From the NCBI GenBank assembly GCA_002375465.1, contig DFLT01000005.1, positions 322,870 to 386,869 on the forward strand: a stretch of DNA of 64,000 nucleotides, in the 5' to 3' direction. The DNA comes from Alphaproteobacteria bacterium UBA3612. GTDB taxonomy: Bacteria > Pseudomonadota > Alphaproteobacteria > Sphingomonadales > Sphingomonadaceae. Shown here one piece after another: positions 1-8,263 of this stretch (within the stretch, counting starts at the first letter, position 1; each line of letters opens with the position of its first letter). The translations under genes and the position numbers were made by a program. The notes under the pieces are model-generated. The model had not been told where the DNA came from, did not search any database, and saw nothing but the letters and a program-made list of their open reading frames with translations.

Positions 1-297
1 GCTGATCTTGCGATTACGGACCGCAGCATGGTGTGGAATACCGATCTGATCGAGACGTTGGAACTCGACAATATGATCGGCCAGGCCGTTCTGACCATGA
101 ACATGGCGGCAAATCGTACCGAAAGCCGCGGTGCCCACATGCACGAGGACTTCCCGGATCGGAATGACGACGAGTGGATGGTCCACAGCCTTGGCTGGTT
201 CCGCGATGGTCAGGTGGAACTGAACACCAGGCCGGTGCATAGCTACACGCTGACCGACGACATCGACTACATCAAACCGAAGAAGCGGGTCTATTAA
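1..297 (+). CDS. sdhA: Succinate dehydrogenase flavoprotein subunit, 3' end only
   Basis: This is the C-terminal 98 codons of SdhA, the FAD subunit of succinate dehydrogenase (complex II), which oxidises succinate to fumarate on the cytoplasmic face of the inner membrane. The gene is open at the left edge. The visible part holds the helical C-terminal domain, including the family-typical RGAH-x-EDFP stretch and the terminal TLTD...PKKRVY signature. The frame is open from base 1. Unusually, no sdhB follows. A hairpin comes directly after the stop, so the iron-sulfur subunit must lie upstream of this window or elsewhere. The family call is firm. Confidence 0.93.
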   Translation, partial: ADLAITDRSMVWNTDLIETLELDNMIGQAVLTMNMAANRTESRGAHMHEDFPDRNDDEWMVHSLGWFRDGQVELNTRPVHSYTLTDDIDYIKPKKRVY

Positions 298-298
298 G

Positions 299-323
299 CT
301 GCGGAGGCCGGGTGCCTCCGTAG
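299..323 (+). terminator. Hairpin directly after sdhA, probable terminator
   Basis: Seven perfect pairs (CGGAGGC with GCCTCCG) enclose a five-base loop. The stem extends to about ten pairs through a G-T, a T-A and a C-G pair. It begins one base after the sdhA stop codon and is followed by a short T-containing stretch. It probably ends the sdh transcript; the T tract is weak. Confidence 0.6.
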
Positions 324-527
324 TTTCGCCATCCTGACTCCTGCCGCTGCGGCGGGCAGGTGATGCTCTCGCGGGGACGCTGTTTCAATTCGGTTGTGGT
401 TTGCGAACGGATTTGTTTCAAAACCGTTAATTTTCAATTATATGCCGTTGCCTATGCAATGCCTGCATGGCTGATCCATGTTTAGACGCTCTGCTCAATC
501 GCGGTCGTTGCCCCCAATTAAGCTCCA

Positions 528-571
528 GTCGCCGCGGCTCTCCCCTCTCTCCCTCCCCGGGCCGCGGCGAC
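528..571 (+). promoter_or_regulatory. 11-bp perfect inverted repeat in the leader of a small ORF
   Basis: GTCGCCGCGGC and its exact complement GCCGCGGCGAC enclose a 22-base loop made almost only of C and T. The right arm ends seven bases before an AAGGAG ribosome-binding site. The region upstream (about 412-443) is an AT-rich island in otherwise GC-rich DNA and could hold a promoter (TTATAT near 438). The remainder of the 300-590 interval shows no other gene. The hairpin could control translation of the small ORF or be part of a small RNA; this is inference. Confidence 0.5.
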
Positions 572-590
572 ATTCGCAAGGAGACGAGAT

Positions 591-716
591 ATGCAACCGC
601 AGAACAACCAGACCATCGACGCCGCGACTGCCAGCGTCCGGGTGAAGCCGAGCCGCCGTATGACCACCCCGCGTCCGACGGCGAACATGCCGCTGTTCCA
701 CGCATGGCGCCCGTAA
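591..716 (+). CDS. Small hypothetical protein, 41 aa
   Basis: A 41-codon ORF starts with ATG seven bases after a strong AAGGAG ribosome-binding site. About nine in ten of its codons end in G or C, the same bias as the surrounding real genes, which argues that it is translated. The product is basic and rich in Pro, Arg and Thr, with no membrane segment, signal peptide or known motif; it ends in an aromatic/basic tail (FHAWRP). It stands alone between the sdhA hairpin and the convergent prmA gene, and a strong hairpin lies in its leader. I do not recognise a family. It could be a small protein, a leader peptide or the coding part of a dual-function RNA. Confidence 0.5.
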   Translation: MQPQNNQTIDAATASVRVKPSRRMTTPRPTANMPLFHAWRP

Positions 717-740
717 CCCGGGCCAGCGAAGAGGCGGACC

Positions 741-1643
741 TTAGCCTTTAGCGCGCGACAGGACGAGAATTGGCCATCCGGCATTCTCGTCTGCGTGAGA
801 CAGGGCAAGGCCCGCTTCTTCATAGGCGGCCTGTACAGCCGCCGCCTGATCCGCGAGCAGCCCCGCCAGGATCAGCGTACCACTATCTGCCAAGGCTCCG
901 GAAATATCCGCTGCCATGTCGATAAGCGGCTGCGCCAGAATATTGGCCAGGATCAGGTCATAGGGCGCCCGTTCCGACAGGGAAGGGTCCTGCAGCCCGT
1001 CGGCCACGACCAGCGCAATCTCGCCGGCACCGTCGCCCTCCCGCTCCGCATTGATGTCGATATTTTCCCGTGCCACATCGATGGAGCAGGGATCAATGTC
1101 GCTGGCGATGACGCGTGCGGTGGGAAACGCCTTCAACGCGCCCAGCGCCAGCAACGCCGTACCGGTTCCCAGGTCGAGAACGTTCTTCGGTGATGCCGAC
1201 AGGCGGTCGATTGCCCGCAGGCAACCTGCCGTTGTCGGATGATGACCGGTACCGAATGCCTGACTCGCTTCGATCTGCAGGCCGATGGCGTCGGCGGGTC
1301 GTTGATCAGCATCCTTCGCGGCATGTACGAAGAACCGCCCGGCCCGTATCGGGTCCAGCCCGGTCTGGCTGAGCGTCACCCAATCCTCGTCAGGAAGCAA
1401 CTCTACTACCGCGTCCACATTTGGCGATCTGGGCAGAAGCGTCCGCACCAATGCGACAAAGTCTGCGTCCGGCCTGTGCTCCAAATAGACGTCGAGCTGC
1501 AATTTCGCGGGGTCGTTTGGGTCGATCTCCACGATGGTCACGGCTGGTGGCGGGTCCATGTCGGCAAAGGCCGGGATATCCGCTTGCAACTCATCTGCAT
1601 CGGCCTTTGCGACCGGGAAGGTCAGTTTCCACGTTTCTGGCAT
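741..1643 (-). CDS. prmA: Ribosomal protein L11 methyltransferase
   Basis: This 300-residue protein belongs to the PrmA family, which uses S-adenosylmethionine to trimethylate lysines and the N terminus of ribosomal protein L11. The N-terminal ~110 residues form the L11-recognition part. The catalytic domain shows GTGHHPTT at 131-138, the SAM-binding LDLGTGTA at 156-163 and the NIL motif (in ILANILAQP) near 234. The start chosen (MPETWK) gives the usual family length; the longer open frame would add 28 residues of unrelated character that run into the upstream gene. It follows the alpha/beta hydrolase on the same strand with a 40-bp gap. Confidence 0.95.
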   Translation of the reverse strand: MPETWKLTFPVAKADADELQADIPAFADMDPPPAVTIVEIDPNDPAKLQLDVYLEHRPDADFVALVRTLLPRSPNVDAVVELLPDEDWVTLSQTGLDPIRAGRFFVHAAKDADQRPADAIGLQIEASQAFGTGHHPTTAGCLRAIDRLSASPKNVLDLGTGTALLALGALKAFPTARVIASDIDPCSIDVARENIDINAEREGDGAGEIALVVADGLQDPSLSERAPYDLILANILAQPLIDMAADISGALADSGTLILAGLLADQAAAVQAAYEEAGLALSHADENAGWPILVLSRAKG

Positions 1644-1683
1644 GCCGCGCCTTATCGTGCGGATCGCAGCAGGAAAAGCATGA

Positions 1684-2517
1684 TCAGGCGCGCAGGAAGG
1701 CGACCATGTCCTCTGCCAGTTTTTCATGATGGGTGGCGGTCAGTCCATGTGGGGCGCTGTCATATTCAATCAGCTTTGCATTGCTACCGATCATCTTCGC
1801 CGCCTGGCGGCTTGACACATCGATGGGGACGATCTTGTCGCCCGTCCCGTGCAGCACGAGTGTAGGGACGTTAAATGCTCTGAGATCGCTACGAAAATCC
1901 GTATGAGCGAACGCATCGCCGCATGCCAGGGTAGCCCTGGGGCTGGCCATCATGGCCATCATCATCGTCCAATCCAGTGCAGCATCGCTAAGCGGGTGCT
2001 TGACCATGCCGATGCCATAAAAATCCTTGAAGAAGGAGCGAAGGAAGCCGGGGCGGTCATCCTTCAGGCCGTCGGTAATCTCCTTGAAAGTCTCCTCTGG
2101 AACGCCATCGGGATTGTCGTCCGTTTTTAGCATGTAGGGAACGACGGAGGAAATCAGCATGGCCTTTTCAACGCCCTTGCCGCCATGGCGGGACATATAG
2201 CGGGCGACTTCGCCGCCACCCATGGAAAAGCCGGCGATCGTGGCTCTCGTCACGACGCATCCGCTCATCACGTCGGCCAAATCGTCCGACAGCGTATCAT
2301 AATCATACCCATGCCATGGCTGTTCGGAACGTCCGAAGCCGCGCCGGTCGTAGGAAATGACGCGATAGCCTGCATTGGCGAGCGGTACGGCCTGATACTC
2401 CCAACTGTCCGCGTTGAGGGGCCAGCCATGGATAAGGACGATCGTTCCTTCTGTCCCGCCGCTATTCCAGTCCTTTACGTAAAGGGAAGTTCCGTCGCGC
2501 GTTTCGATCATTGGCAT
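1684..2517 (-). CDS. Alpha/beta hydrolase, cofactor-free chloroperoxidase/esterase type
   Basis: This 277-residue single-domain alpha/beta hydrolase has a full catalytic triad: Ser98 in the nucleophile elbow GFSMGG, Asp227 in GTGDK and His257 in APHGL. HGWP near residues 30-33 forms the oxyanion region. The pattern resembles non-heme chloroperoxidases and aryl esterases, which are perhydrolases/esterases in vitro; the natural substrate cannot be told. No signal peptide is seen, so it is likely cytoplasmic. The start was chosen because a GGAAGGA ribosome-binding site lies about eight bases upstream and family members begin here. Confidence 0.88.
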   Translation of the reverse strand: MPMIETRDGTSLYVKDWNSGGTEGTIVLIHGWPLNADSWEYQAVPLANAGYRVISYDRRGFGRSEQPWHGYDYDTLSDDLADVMSGCVVTRATIAGFSMGGGEVARYMSRHGGKGVEKAMLISSVVPYMLKTDDNPDGVPEETFKEITDGLKDDRPGFLRSFFKDFYGIGMVKHPLSDAALDWTMMMAMMASPRATLACGDAFAHTDFRSDLRAFNVPTLVLHGTGDKIVPIDVSSRQAAKMIGSNAKLIEYDSAPHGLTATHHEKLAEDMVAFLRA

Positions 2518-2675
2518 GTGCCATTCCTTCCATCTGCTGGGACATTCGTTAACCAAACGAGCGGGACGCCTGCTTGTTTCGTCCATCGCCCCGATCGTCG
2601 CACCGTCCGAGGGGGTTGCGTCGATCTCGTCCTGAATAGATGGTGCCGCCTGAAATCAATTATCCGGGCCTGAAC

Positions 2676-3635
2676 ATGAGCGATCTTCGCACCTTCTATC
2701 CTCCGATCGAACCGTACGATGCAGGGATGCTGGACGTGGGCGATGGCCATAGTATCTATTATGAGCGGAGCGGCACCCGGGGTGCGAAGCCAGTTGTATT
2801 TCTGCACGGGGGGCCGGGGGGAGGGTTCGCGCCAACCCATCGCCAATTGTTCGATCCGGCGCTTTACGACGTCATGCTGTTCGATCAGCGCGGGTGCGGC
2901 CGCTCTCGTCCACACGCGGAGCTTCGCGCGAACACCACTTGGCACCTGGTGGAGGATATTGAGCGGCTTCGGCGCCTGATGCAGGTCGACAAATGGCAGG
3001 TGTTCGGCGGCTCCTGGGGTTCGACGCTTGCCCTTGCCTACGCCGGGACGCACCCGGAACGGGTCAGTGAACTGGTGCTACGCGGCATCTATCTGCTGAC
3101 GCCCGCAGAGATGCACTGGTATTATCAATTCGGTGCCTCCGAACTGTTTCCGGCGGAGTATGAGGCGCTGATCGCGCCGATTCCGCCAACTGAGCAGGGC
3201 GACATTCTGGGGGCTTATTATCGCCGGTTGACTGGTGATGACGAGGCGGTGCGGCTGAGCGCGGCAAAGTCATGGTCGGTGTGGGAAGGAAAAACGATTA
3301 CCCTTCTGCCCGATCCGACTCTCGCCGACTCGTTCGAGGACGGCCATTTCGCGCTCGCCTTCGCACGGATCGAAACACATTATTTCGCCAATGGCGGCTG
3401 GCTGGAGGAAAATCAGTTGTTGAGAGATGCCGGCAGGCTGGCGGATATCCCTGGAGTCATCGTTCACGGTCGGTACGACATGCCATGCCCGGCGTCGAAC
3501 GCGTTCAAATTGCACAAGGCCTGGCCGAAATCCGAATTGCACCTGATCGAGGGGGCGGGCCACGCATTCAACGAACCCGGCATTCTGGATCGCCTGATCC
3601 GGGCAACCGACATGTATGCGGGGAAGGGCGGCTGA
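2676..3635 (+). CDS. pip: Prolyl aminopeptidase (proline iminopeptidase)
   Basis: This 319-residue protein is a peptidase family S33 enzyme that removes N-terminal proline from peptides in the cytoplasm. The sequence shows the HGGPGGG oxyanion motif at 44-50, the nucleophile Ser113 in GGSWGS, Asp268 in GRYD and His296 in GAGHA. The DQRGCGRS stretch at 70-77 is diagnostic of the family. I chose the second ATG, where family members normally begin (MSDLR...YPPIEPYD); the first possible ATG lies 36 bases upstream and neither has a strong ribosome-binding site. It is divergent from the hydrolase before it and convergent with bdhA. Its stop codon lies in the loop of a strong hairpin. Confidence 0.94.
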   Translation: MSDLRTFYPPIEPYDAGMLDVGDGHSIYYERSGTRGAKPVVFLHGGPGGGFAPTHRQLFDPALYDVMLFDQRGCGRSRPHAELRANTTWHLVEDIERLRRLMQVDKWQVFGGSWGSTLALAYAGTHPERVSELVLRGIYLLTPAEMHWYYQFGASELFPAEYEALIAPIPPTEQGDILGAYYRRLTGDDEAVRLSAAKSWSVWEGKTITLLPDPTLADSFEDGHFALAFARIETHYFANGGWLEENQLLRDAGRLADIPGVIVHGRYDMPCPASNAFKLHKAWPKSELHLIEGAGHAFNEPGILDRLIRATDMYAGKGG

Positions 3636-3652
3636 AATCAGGCCGCCCTTCC
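3622..3652. terminator. Bidirectional hairpin enclosing the pip stop codon
   Basis: Eleven perfect pairs (GGAAGGGCGGC with GCCGCCCTTCC) enclose a nine-base loop that contains the TGA stop of pip. It lies between the convergent pip and bdhA genes and ends nine bases before the bdhA stop codon, so it may serve both transcripts. There is no clear T tract on either strand; a run of eight G follows. Confidence 0.6.
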
Positions 3653-3660
3653 GGGGGGGG

Positions 3661-4443
3661 CTATTTCATGACCCAGCCATGGCTGACCAGAAAGGATTGG
3701 CCCGTCAGTGCATTGGTGTCGAAACCGGCCAGGAAGACGGCCATGTCGGCAACATCCTGAACCGTGGTAAACTCACCGTCGACGGTGGCGCCGAGCATGA
3801 CATTCTTCACGACTTCCTCCTCGGTAATTCCAAGGTCACGCGCCTGTTCGGGAATTTGTTTGTCGACGAGGGGTGTTCTGACGAAGCCGGGGCAGATCAC
3901 ATTTGACCGAACGCCGTGCTTAGCGCCTTCCTTGGCCATAGTGCGGGCCAGGCCCAAAATGGCGTGTTTCGCCGACACATAGGCGGCTTTCAGGGGCGAT
4001 GCCTCGTGTGAGTGCACCGATCCCATATAGATCAGCGATCCGGATTTTTGCGGATACATATGTTTCACGGCGGCTTTGGTCGTCAGGAATGCGCCGCCCA
4101 GATGGATGTCGATGATCTTCCGGAACTCTGCATAGGGGAAGTCCTCAATCGGGTGGACGATCTGCACGCCAGCGTTGGAGACCAACGTGTCGAGACGACC
4201 GAAGCGTTCAACGGCCGCATCGGTGGCACCGTTCACCTGATCCTCGTTCGTGACGTCCATTTCAAAGGGAGCAGCCTCTCCGCCGGCCTCTTCGATCATC
4301 TTCACCGTCTGCGCGGCACCGTCCATATCGATATCGCAAATGGCGAGGCGGCCACCGGCCTTTGCCATTTCAATGGCAATTTCTCGCCCGATCCCCGAAC
4401 CTGCGCCGGTGACGAGCGCGACATTATCCTTCAATTTTGCCAT
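3661..4443 (-). CDS. bdhA: D-3-hydroxybutyrate dehydrogenase
   Basis: This 260-residue classical short-chain dehydrogenase interconverts 3-hydroxybutyrate and acetoacetate with NAD, the last step of polyhydroxybutyrate breakdown. The Rossmann motif TGAGSGIG is at 12-19, the NAG motif at 90-92 and the catalytic Ser142, Tyr155 and Lys159 are all present. The ICPGFVRTPLVDKQIPEQA stretch (183-201) is typical of the 3-hydroxybutyrate dehydrogenases rather than FabG. The start has AAGGA about ten bases upstream. It sits 16 bp downstream of the patatin-like gene on the same strand, so the two are probably co-transcribed. Confidence 0.92.
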   Translation of the reverse strand: MAKLKDNVALVTGAGSGIGREIAIEMAKAGGRLAICDIDMDGAAQTVKMIEEAGGEAAPFEMDVTNEDQVNGATDAAVERFGRLDTLVSNAGVQIVHPIEDFPYAEFRKIIDIHLGGAFLTTKAAVKHMYPQKSGSLIYMGSVHSHEASPLKAAYVSAKHAILGLARTMAKEGAKHGVRSNVICPGFVRTPLVDKQIPEQARDLGITEEEVVKNVMLGATVDGEFTTVQDVADMAVFLAGFDTNALTGQSFLVSHGWVMK

Positions 4444-4459
4444 GGTGATGCGTCCTTCT

Positions 4460-5611
4460 TCAACATTCCAGCTTTTGCGTGCCGGCGCGGCGTTCCTGAT
4501 GCGCGGGATCGGACAGATCGTAAACAGCAATTGCTTCCTCGGGCGGCGGGGGCGTCCGCCATTCGTCGCTGGCGAGCGTCGTGGCGGCGTCGGCGCGCCC
4601 CGCCTCCCAATGCTGCAACATAGACCCGCGTGAGAATTCGAAATCCTTCGACGCCCCACCCCATCCCTGGTGGCGATAGATCAGTTGCACGACAGAGATG
4701 GCATTCCACTCGGCCAGCTCCTCCGCTTCCTTGAACTCGGCGGAGGCGCGCACATCTTCAGGCAGCGCGTCCAGCACCCGCCGGAGCGTTGATTTCAACA
4801 CATGGCGAGTACGAAACGCATCGGTATTCATGCGCGTACGGCTGGAATAGACGATATCCTTTCGCCGCTCCTCCACCTCCACCATCGTTTGCGGCAAATG
4901 GCCCCGTGCGGGAAACAGGTCGACCTGAAAGATCAGCGTGTCGCGGCGCGACCGATTCATCACATAACTGAGCGGGGTATTGGAGACGAGGCCGCCGTCC
5001 CAATAAAGCTTTCCGTCTATCTCTACCGCAGGCAGGCCGGGCGGCAGCGCGCCGGACGCCATGACGTGTTCCGCCTCTATGCGCATGTCGGACGTGTCGA
5101 AAAAGGCGAAATTGCCGGAGTCCACCTGAACCGCCCCCAGGCTGACGCGAATGTCTCCATCGTTCAACCGATCGAAGTCGACAAATTCCAACAAGGTCTG
5201 GTGGAGGGCGGAGCTGTCGTAGAAGCTGGTCGCTCCCTCCGCCCCAGGTGCCTGGAAAAACGGCGGGACCAGCCTTGGTTTAAAGAAATGCGGCGCGCCC
5301 ATGACCAGGCTGCTCCACGTCGCGGTCAACGCCCTGATATGCTCGCTGAGTGTGTTGGTCCGGGTGGGGAAAAGTTCTGGCAGGCGATTGGTGATCGTCT
5401 GCCAGAAATCTCGCAGCTTCGCGACGCGCTGGTCGGGTGGATTTCCCGCGATGATCGCGGAATTGATAGAACCGATGGAAATCCCCGCCAGCCATTGCGG
5501 CACCATGTCCGCACCGGCCAGCGCCTCATAGGCGCCCGCCTGATATGAGCCGAGCGCACCACCACCCTGCAGAACGAGTGCGATCTGATCGTGAGAATGC
5601 CCCTTTGTCAT
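4460..5611 (-). CDS. Patatin-like phospholipase
   Basis: This protein of about 383 residues has the patatin fold, a serine acyl hydrolase with a Ser-Asp dyad. The oxyanion motif QGGGALGSYQAG is at 15-26, the nucleophile Ser45 is in GISIG, and the catalytic Asp lies in the later DGG of YWDGGL. Family members act as lipid acyl hydrolases. The pairing with 3-hydroxybutyrate dehydrogenase suggests a role linked to PHB granules or hydroxyacid metabolism, but that is inference. The start is uncertain: the ATG chosen sits just before the conserved domain but has a weak ribosome-binding site. The longer reading frame would add 46 low-complexity residues. Confidence 0.88.
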   Translation of the reverse strand: MTKGHSHDQIALVLQGGGALGSYQAGAYEALAGADMVPQWLAGISIGSINSAIIAGNPPDQRVAKLRDFWQTITNRLPELFPTRTNTLSEHIRALTATWSSLVMGAPHFFKPRLVPPFFQAPGAEGATSFYDSSALHQTLLEFVDFDRLNDGDIRVSLGAVQVDSGNFAFFDTSDMRIEAEHVMASGALPPGLPAVEIDGKLYWDGGLVSNTPLSYVMNRSRRDTLIFQVDLFPARGHLPQTMVEVEERRKDIVYSSRTRMNTDAFRTRHVLKSTLRRVLDALPEDVRASAEFKEAEELAEWNAISVVQLIYRHQGWGGASKDFEFSRGSMLQHWEAGRADAATTLASDEWRTPPPPEEAIAVYDLSDPAHQERRAGTQKLEC

Positions 5612-5693
5612 AACCAGCGAACAGACCGGCGAAGCGATCGTTCCGGCCCGGAACCGCGGCATTTGTGCCGGGCCGCGAAGGGGCACAGAAGCT

Positions 5694-5739
5694 AACCGGA
5701 CACCCGCGTGGCGCGAACCGGACAGACCCGAACCGGACA
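5694..5739. repeat. Three direct copies of AACCGGACA upstream of the patatin gene
   Basis: The nine-base unit AACCGGACA occurs at 5694, 5716 and 5731, spaced 22 and 15 bases apart. The repeats lie in the 294-bp interval between the patatin start and the uvrD stop, in the probable promoter region of the patatin-bdhA pair. They could be regulator half-sites or a chance tandem; nothing else gene-like is seen in this interval. Confidence 0.4.
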
Positions 5740-5905
5740 AACCGCACATTCCTGCGTGCGTGCGCGCGCGGCCACATGCGCGAATCTAAGGTCGACGATG
5801 GGATGGAACAGCAGCGAAAATGTGGAATTATTTCCTATTTCGCAACCGACACCGGAATCAAACTGTCGATTTATCCTACAGCGTGTTTTTTCGGTACCGC
5901 CATCT

Positions 5906-8182
5906 TCATGCGCCGGCCGGCTCGACGAAGCTGTCCAACACACGCTTGCTGCCGGCCTTGTCGAACGAGATTTCCAGCTTGTTCCCCTCAATGCCGACGA
6001 TCTCGCCATTGCCGAATTTCTGATGAAAGACGCGCTGGCCGATTTTCAGGTCGGTGCGGGCGCGCTGGCCGACGGTTACGCTGACGGGTTTCGATTCTAT
6101 CTGATGCGTACCGCGCGGCGCCTTTCCCATGGCGGCGGCGCGTTGCCAGCCCGGACCCCTGGTGCCGCGGCGCTCCACCTTTGCAAAGGGGTCCGCATCG
6201 TCGAGGGCGGCCCGCCACAGGCTGGCGCCGCCCGACATCGTGGTTTCCTGGTCGACATGATCCTCCGGCAGTTCGGCGACGAAGCGGCTGGGGATGCTGG
6301 ACGTCCACTGACCATAGATGCGGCGATTGGCGGCGTGGGTAATCTGTGCGCGCTGTTTTGCGCGGGTAATGCCGACATAGGCAAGGCGGCGTTCCTCCTC
6401 CAGGCTCTTCGTGCCGCCCTCGTCCAGACTGCGCTGCGAGGGGAATACCCCCTCCTCCCAGCCGACGAGGAAAACATGGTCATATTCCAGCCCCTTGGCA
6501 GCGTGCAGTGTCATGATGGTCACCTTCGGCTCTTCCCGCGCGGCATCGTTTTCCATGACGAGCGCGACATGCTCCAGGAAGCTTTCCATGGAGTCGAAAT
6601 CTTCCATGGCGCGGGTCAGCTCGTTCAGGTTTTCGACCCGGCCCTGCGCCTCCGCGCTGCGGTCGGCCTGCCACATGGCGATATAGCCGGATTCCTCCAA
6701 TATGATTCGCGCCAGTTCCGCGTGAGGCAGGGTGCTTAATTGCTCGCGCCAGCGGCGGAAATCCTCGACCAGCTGGGCCAGCGCCTTGCGCCCGGCGCCG
6801 GGCAGATCGTTGGTCTGAACGATCCGCCCGGCCGCCACGGATAGCGGGACGCCTTCCGCGCGGGCCAGCTGGTGGACCTTTGCAATGCTCTTGTCGCCGA
6901 GGCCGCGCTTTGGCGTATTGACGATGCGTTCAAAGGCAAGATCGTCGGCTGGCTGGGCGAGCACGCGAAAATAGGCCAGCGCGTCGCGGATCTCCGCCCG
7001 CTCATAAAAGCGGAAGCCGCCGACGATGCGGTAGGGCAGCCCGATATAGATGAAGCGATCCTCGAACTCCCGCGTCTGGAACTGGGCGCGGACGAGAATG
7101 GCCACATCGTCCAGAGAGACGCCGCGGCGTTGCAGGGCTTCTATGTCTTCACCGACACGGCGTGCCTCCTCCGGCCCGTCCCATACGCCGACGATCTTGA
7201 CCGGCGAACCGGCGTCGTCCTCTGTCCAGAGGGTTTTGCCGAGACGGCCGGAATTACGGGAGATGAGGCCACCCGCCGCCGCGAGGATATTGCCGGTGGA
7301 GCGGTAATTCTGCTCCAGCTTCACGACGGTGGCGTCCTCGAAATCCTTGTCGAAGCGCAGGATGTTCGCGACCTCTGCCCCGCGCCAGGAATAGATGGAC
7401 TGGTCATCGTCGCCGACGACGCAAATGTTGCGATGTCCCTGTGCCATAAGGCGCAGCCAGAGATATTGGACGGTGTTGGTGTCCTGATATTCGTCGACCA
7501 GAATGTAGCGGAAACGCTGCTGATATTCCCGCAGCACATCGGGGTGGCGGCGAAAGATCGTCAGCGGCGCGAGCAGCAGATCGCCGAAATCGGCCGCGTT
7601 CAGCTCCCGCAGGCGGGCCTGATAGGCGGTGTATAGCTGGGCGCCCTTGCCATCGGCATAGGCATAGCTTTCCTCTCGCGGCAAATCGGCGGGGTTCAGG
7701 CCGCCATTTTTCCACCTGTCGATCAGGCCGCCGAGCATCTTCGCCGGCCAGCGCTTTTCATCCACGCCGGCATCGCGGATCAGCTGTTTCAACAGGCGCA
7801 GCTGATCGTCCGTGTCGAGGATGGTGAAATTGGATTGCAGCCCGGCCAGCTCCGCATGTTTTCTGAGCATGCGGGCGCCGATGGAGTGAAACGTGCCGAG
7901 GTATCGCAGCCCCTCTACCATGTCGCCAATCATCGCGCGCATGCGTTCCCGCATTTCGCGCGCGGCCTTGTTTGTGAACGTCACGGCGAGGATCTCGGAC
8001 GGCCATGCGCGCTGTGTGTAGATGATATGCGAGAGGCGCGCCGTCAGCGCCCGCGTCTTGCCCGTGCCTGCACCGGCCAGCATCAGGACCGGCCCCTCCG
8101 TCGTCAGGACCGCCTCCCGCTGTGGCGGATTGAGACCGTCCATATAGGCTGGCTCGGCGTTTTCTGGGGCAGGAACGGTCAT
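5906..8182 (-). CDS. uvrD: DNA helicase II, UvrD/PcrA type
   Basis: This superfamily 1A 3'-5' helicase of 758 residues works in nucleotide excision repair and mismatch repair. The Q-motif (LNPPQ near 17-21) and Walker A (AGAGTGKT, 36-43) are followed by the Walker B motif VDEYQDTN, motif III (GDDDQSIYSWRGA), motif IV (LEQNYRS), motif V (MTLHAAKGLE) and motif VI (EERRLAYVGITRA). A C-terminal extension ends in the Tudor-like domain (GQRVFHQKFGNGEIVGIEG) that contacts RNA polymerase in PcrA/UvrD. The start is the ATG before the conserved Q-motif region; its ribosome-binding site is weak. rsmD lies 81 bp upstream on the same strand. Confidence 0.96.
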   Translation of the reverse strand: MTVPAPENAEPAYMDGLNPPQREAVLTTEGPVLMLAGAGTGKTRALTARLSHIIYTQRAWPSEILAVTFTNKAAREMRERMRAMIGDMVEGLRYLGTFHSIGARMLRKHAELAGLQSNFTILDTDDQLRLLKQLIRDAGVDEKRWPAKMLGGLIDRWKNGGLNPADLPREESYAYADGKGAQLYTAYQARLRELNAADFGDLLLAPLTIFRRHPDVLREYQQRFRYILVDEYQDTNTVQYLWLRLMAQGHRNICVVGDDDQSIYSWRGAEVANILRFDKDFEDATVVKLEQNYRSTGNILAAAGGLISRNSGRLGKTLWTEDDAGSPVKIVGVWDGPEEARRVGEDIEALQRRGVSLDDVAILVRAQFQTREFEDRFIYIGLPYRIVGGFRFYERAEIRDALAYFRVLAQPADDLAFERIVNTPKRGLGDKSIAKVHQLARAEGVPLSVAAGRIVQTNDLPGAGRKALAQLVEDFRRWREQLSTLPHAELARIILEESGYIAMWQADRSAEAQGRVENLNELTRAMEDFDSMESFLEHVALVMENDAAREEPKVTIMTLHAAKGLEYDHVFLVGWEEGVFPSQRSLDEGGTKSLEEERRLAYVGITRAKQRAQITHAANRRIYGQWTSSIPSRFVAELPEDHVDQETTMSGGASLWRAALDDADPFAKVERRGTRGPGWQRAAAMGKAPRGTHQIESKPVSVTVGQRARTDLKIGQRVFHQKFGNGEIVGIEGNKLEISFDKAGSKRVLDSFVEPAGA

Positions 8183-8263
8183 GCTGATAAAGTGGGTCCG
8201 GTCGGGCAGGGGGTCAACTCGGCGGCATAGAACACAGCGCGAACGCAGCGACAATGCGCGAAA

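Noticed and set aside
467..751. A 94-codon plus-strand frame and overlapping minus-strand frames of 68-101 codons in the sdhA-prmA interval
   Set aside because: They run across the hairpin, have poor ribosome-binding sites and give low-complexity products; the 41-codon ORF has far better support.
3653..3660. Run of eight G just after the pip hairpin as a sequencing artefact or frame break
   Set aside because: It is in the intergenic space between convergent genes, so no reading frame depends on it.
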